NCBI GenBank assembly: GCA_963693365.1
Contig: CAVNZM010000012.1
Location: 4,712,001-4,776,000 of the forward strand
DNA length: 64,000 nucleotides
Reading direction: 5' to 3'
DNA from: Amoebidium appalachense
Lineage: Eukaryota > Ichthyosporea
How positions within the stretch are numbered: the stretch's first letter is position 1; each line of letters opens with the position of its first letter. Shown here in pieces: positions 62,714 to 64,000 of the stretch. The notes beneath the pieces are model-generated. The model had not been told where the DNA came from. It worked only from the letters and a program-made list of their open reading frames with translations, and searched no databases. The translations under genes were made by a program, and so were the position numbers.

Positions 62714-64000
62714 TTAGAAATAATTTTGCGTCCCCCATTCAAGGTCTGCATAGAAGGTGGGAGGGTGGGTGACTATGTTGGTGCGGGGAATGCTGGCCTT
62801 GTCCTTGTAGTCGTTAAACCGTGGGTACTTTGCCAACACCAGCACGTCAAAGTTTGTGTAGCCGGCAACGCTTGCATAGCTCTCTGTGTCGGTCTGGAAG
62901 AGCTTTGTCAGCCTTACCTTGAGCTTGAACCGAAAGTCATCCCCTGTGGGAACAAAGGCCCCCTCCAACATGCCGGAGCCTAGCGCAAACGGGTAGATGT
63001 TGTTTATGTCCCACGTGGACACGCACGACATGGGTAGGGAGCCCACGTGGGTGACATACTTGCGTACACCGTTGGTCCCTAGTGTCCAGAAGTAGACAAT
63101 CACTATGAGTTCGGCCCCCGGCGATGATATACATTGGGGTTTAATGACTGGCTCGTATGTTGACCTGTATATGCTGATCGTGTCCTCCCATGCAGCCTTT
63201 CCGGCAACGTTCCACCCCTGGGCGGCCGCGTGGTGTACTTTCACCGTCAGGTAGGCCGGGCCCGTGCGCCGGCTCCCATACGTGTCGCTGAGCAGCATGC
63301 CCTCGCCGGCCGGCGGCATACGGGGTTTGATGGCACCCATGTCTGTGGTCAGGGTAGCCACGGCCGTGTCGTGGAGACCGACGAGCGTGTTGAGCCGGTT
63401 GACGTCGAGGCCAAGTGTCGTGCTACTACTCTTCAGACTGGCAATGTCCGTGTTCTGTGTCGTGTTGACCGTCACTGCACCGTTGGCCGTGTTGAGGGCA
63501 TTGGTGGCTTTCACCTCCACGGCCGTCAGCCGGGCGTCGAGGGACCCTGTGGTATTTTTGAGGCCGGCAATGTCGTTTGTCTGCGTGGTGTTGACCGTCA
63601 CTGCACCGTTGGCCGTGTTGAGGGCATTGGTGGCTTTCACCTCCACGGCGGTCAGCCGGGTGTCGAGGGACCCTGTGGTATTTTTGAGCCCGGCAATGTC
63701 GTTTGTCTGGGCGGTGTTGACCGTCACTGCCCCGTTGGCCGTGTTGAGGGCACTCGTGGCTTTTGTCTCCGCAGCCATCAGCCGTGTGTCCAGACTTCTT
63801 GTGGTGGTTTTGAGGTCGGCAATGTCGTTTGTCTGGGCGGTGTTGATCGTCAGCGCACCGTTGGCCGTGTCGAGGGCACTCGTGGCTTTCGTCTCCACCG
63901 CCGTCAGCCGTGTGTCCAGGCCTCCCGTGGTGGTTTTGAGACTGGCAATGTCGGTGTCCTGGGTGGTGTTGACCCCCTCCACTGCCACCACCCTGGCCTC
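62714..64000 (-). CDS. Coiled-coil fibre-like protein, 5' end beyond window
   Basis: Open from the right edge to the stop at 62714 (more than 425 codons). The first part has at least four 42-residue repeats of the form T-x-x-T-D-I-A-x-L-K-x-T-T-x-x-L-D-x-R-L-x-A-V-E-x-K-A (for example TNDIAGLKNTTGSLDTRLTA) with heptad-like hydrophobic spacing, typical of trimeric phage or viral fibre shafts. Then comes GPAYLTVKVHHAAAQGWNVA and a beta-rich C-terminal region of about 200 residues with few charged runs, a plausible receptor-binding head. Very likely a virion attachment protein. It lies directly upstream of the structural gene with an 18-bp gap. Confidence 0.72.
   Translation of the reverse strand, partial: EARVVAVEGVNTTQDTDIASLKTTTGGLDTRLTAVETKATSALDTANGALTINTAQTNDIADLKTTTRSLDTRLMAAETKATSALNTANGAVTVNTAQTNDIAGLKNTTGSLDTRLTAVEVKATNALNTANGAVTVNTTQTNDIAGLKNTTGSLDARLTAVEVKATNALNTANGAVTVNTTQNTDIASLKSSSTTLGLDVNRLNTLVGLHDTAVATLTTDMGAIKPRMPPAGEGMLLSDTYGSRRTGPAYLTVKVHHAAAQGWNVAGKAAWEDTISIYRSTYEPVIKPQCISSPGAELIVIVYFWTLGTNGVRKYVTHVGSLPMSCVSTWDINNIYPFALGSGMLEGAFVPTGDDFRFKLKVRLTKLFQTDTESYASVAGYTNFDVLVLAKYPRFNDYKDKASIPRTNIVTHPPTFYADLEWGTQNYF
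63430..63985 (-). repeat. 126-bp tandem repeats encoding the fibre shaft
   Basis: Four or more imperfect copies. GCACCGTTGGCCGTGTTGAG-type segments recur at about 63478, 63604, 63730 and 63856 (spacing 126). Two adjacent copies are almost identical, indicating recent unequal exchange. Confidence 0.88.

Noticed and set aside
63430-63985. CRISPR-like array from regular 126-bp spacing
   Set aside because: Units are contiguous coding repeats without spacers, in a eukaryotic setting.

Overview
The window comes from a nuclear eukaryotic genome, most likely a protist or alga. The evidence is spliced genes with GT-AG introns, a Pol III tRNA gene, non-LTR and DIRS-like retroelements, and very dense (CA)n/(GT)n, poly-C/poly-G, (CT)n and (TA)n tracts. 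I cannot name the species. Most long open frames here are translations of simple repeats and carry no coding signal.

Region by region. 0.7-5.3 kb: a plus-strand multi-exon gene with Sel1-type repeats followed by a hydrophobic terminal exon; its introns are packed with microsatellites. 6.5-8.2 kb: a decayed non-LTR retrotransposon whose FADD block is tandemly repeated. 8.3-14.4 kb: gene-poor sequence and huge cryptic CA/GT arrays. 14.5-15.6 kb: a 3'-truncated LINE copy. 17.4-21.1 kb: a minus-strand spliced gene in which one 102-nt exon is tandemly triplicated in frame. 21.5-25.3 kb: direct-repeat arrays and LINE debris. 25.4-26.5 kb: two unrecognised coding segments. 26.9-30.3 kb: a nearly complete LINE (AP endonuclease plus reverse transcriptase) with a frameshift and one in-frame stop. 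31.36-31.90 kb: a MITE-like inverted-repeat element next to a decayed DIRS/Ngaro-type RT-RNase H (31.9-33.5 kb). 33.9-43.8 kb: a complete ten-exon inositol-tetrakisphosphate 1-kinase (ITPK1-like) gene whose exon phases close exactly into 326 codons plus stop. 45.0 kb: tRNA-Val(AAC). 49.3-51.2 kb: another cryptic GT/CA array.

52.1-64.0 kb, running off the right edge, is different: densely packed, mostly intronless, richer in GC, and mainly on the minus strand. It carries a retroviral-type (Polinton/Maverick-like) DDE integrase, a phage-type Dam adenine methyltransferase, a coiled-coil fibre-like protein with a 42-residue repeat, a large candidate virion structural protein, a small glycine/alanine-rich membrane-active candidate, a multi-spanning membrane protein and several orphans. 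Promoters look like host Pol II promoters (TATA and CCAAT boxes, with a recurrent AGGCGTCCAAT box). I read it as an endogenous Polinton-like or related DNA-virus element, possibly an undescribed lineage. No DNA polymerase, packaging ATPase or protease is visible; these may lie beyond 64 kb. Frameshifts in the integrase and structural gene could be decay, assembly error at homopolymers, or programmed frameshifting.
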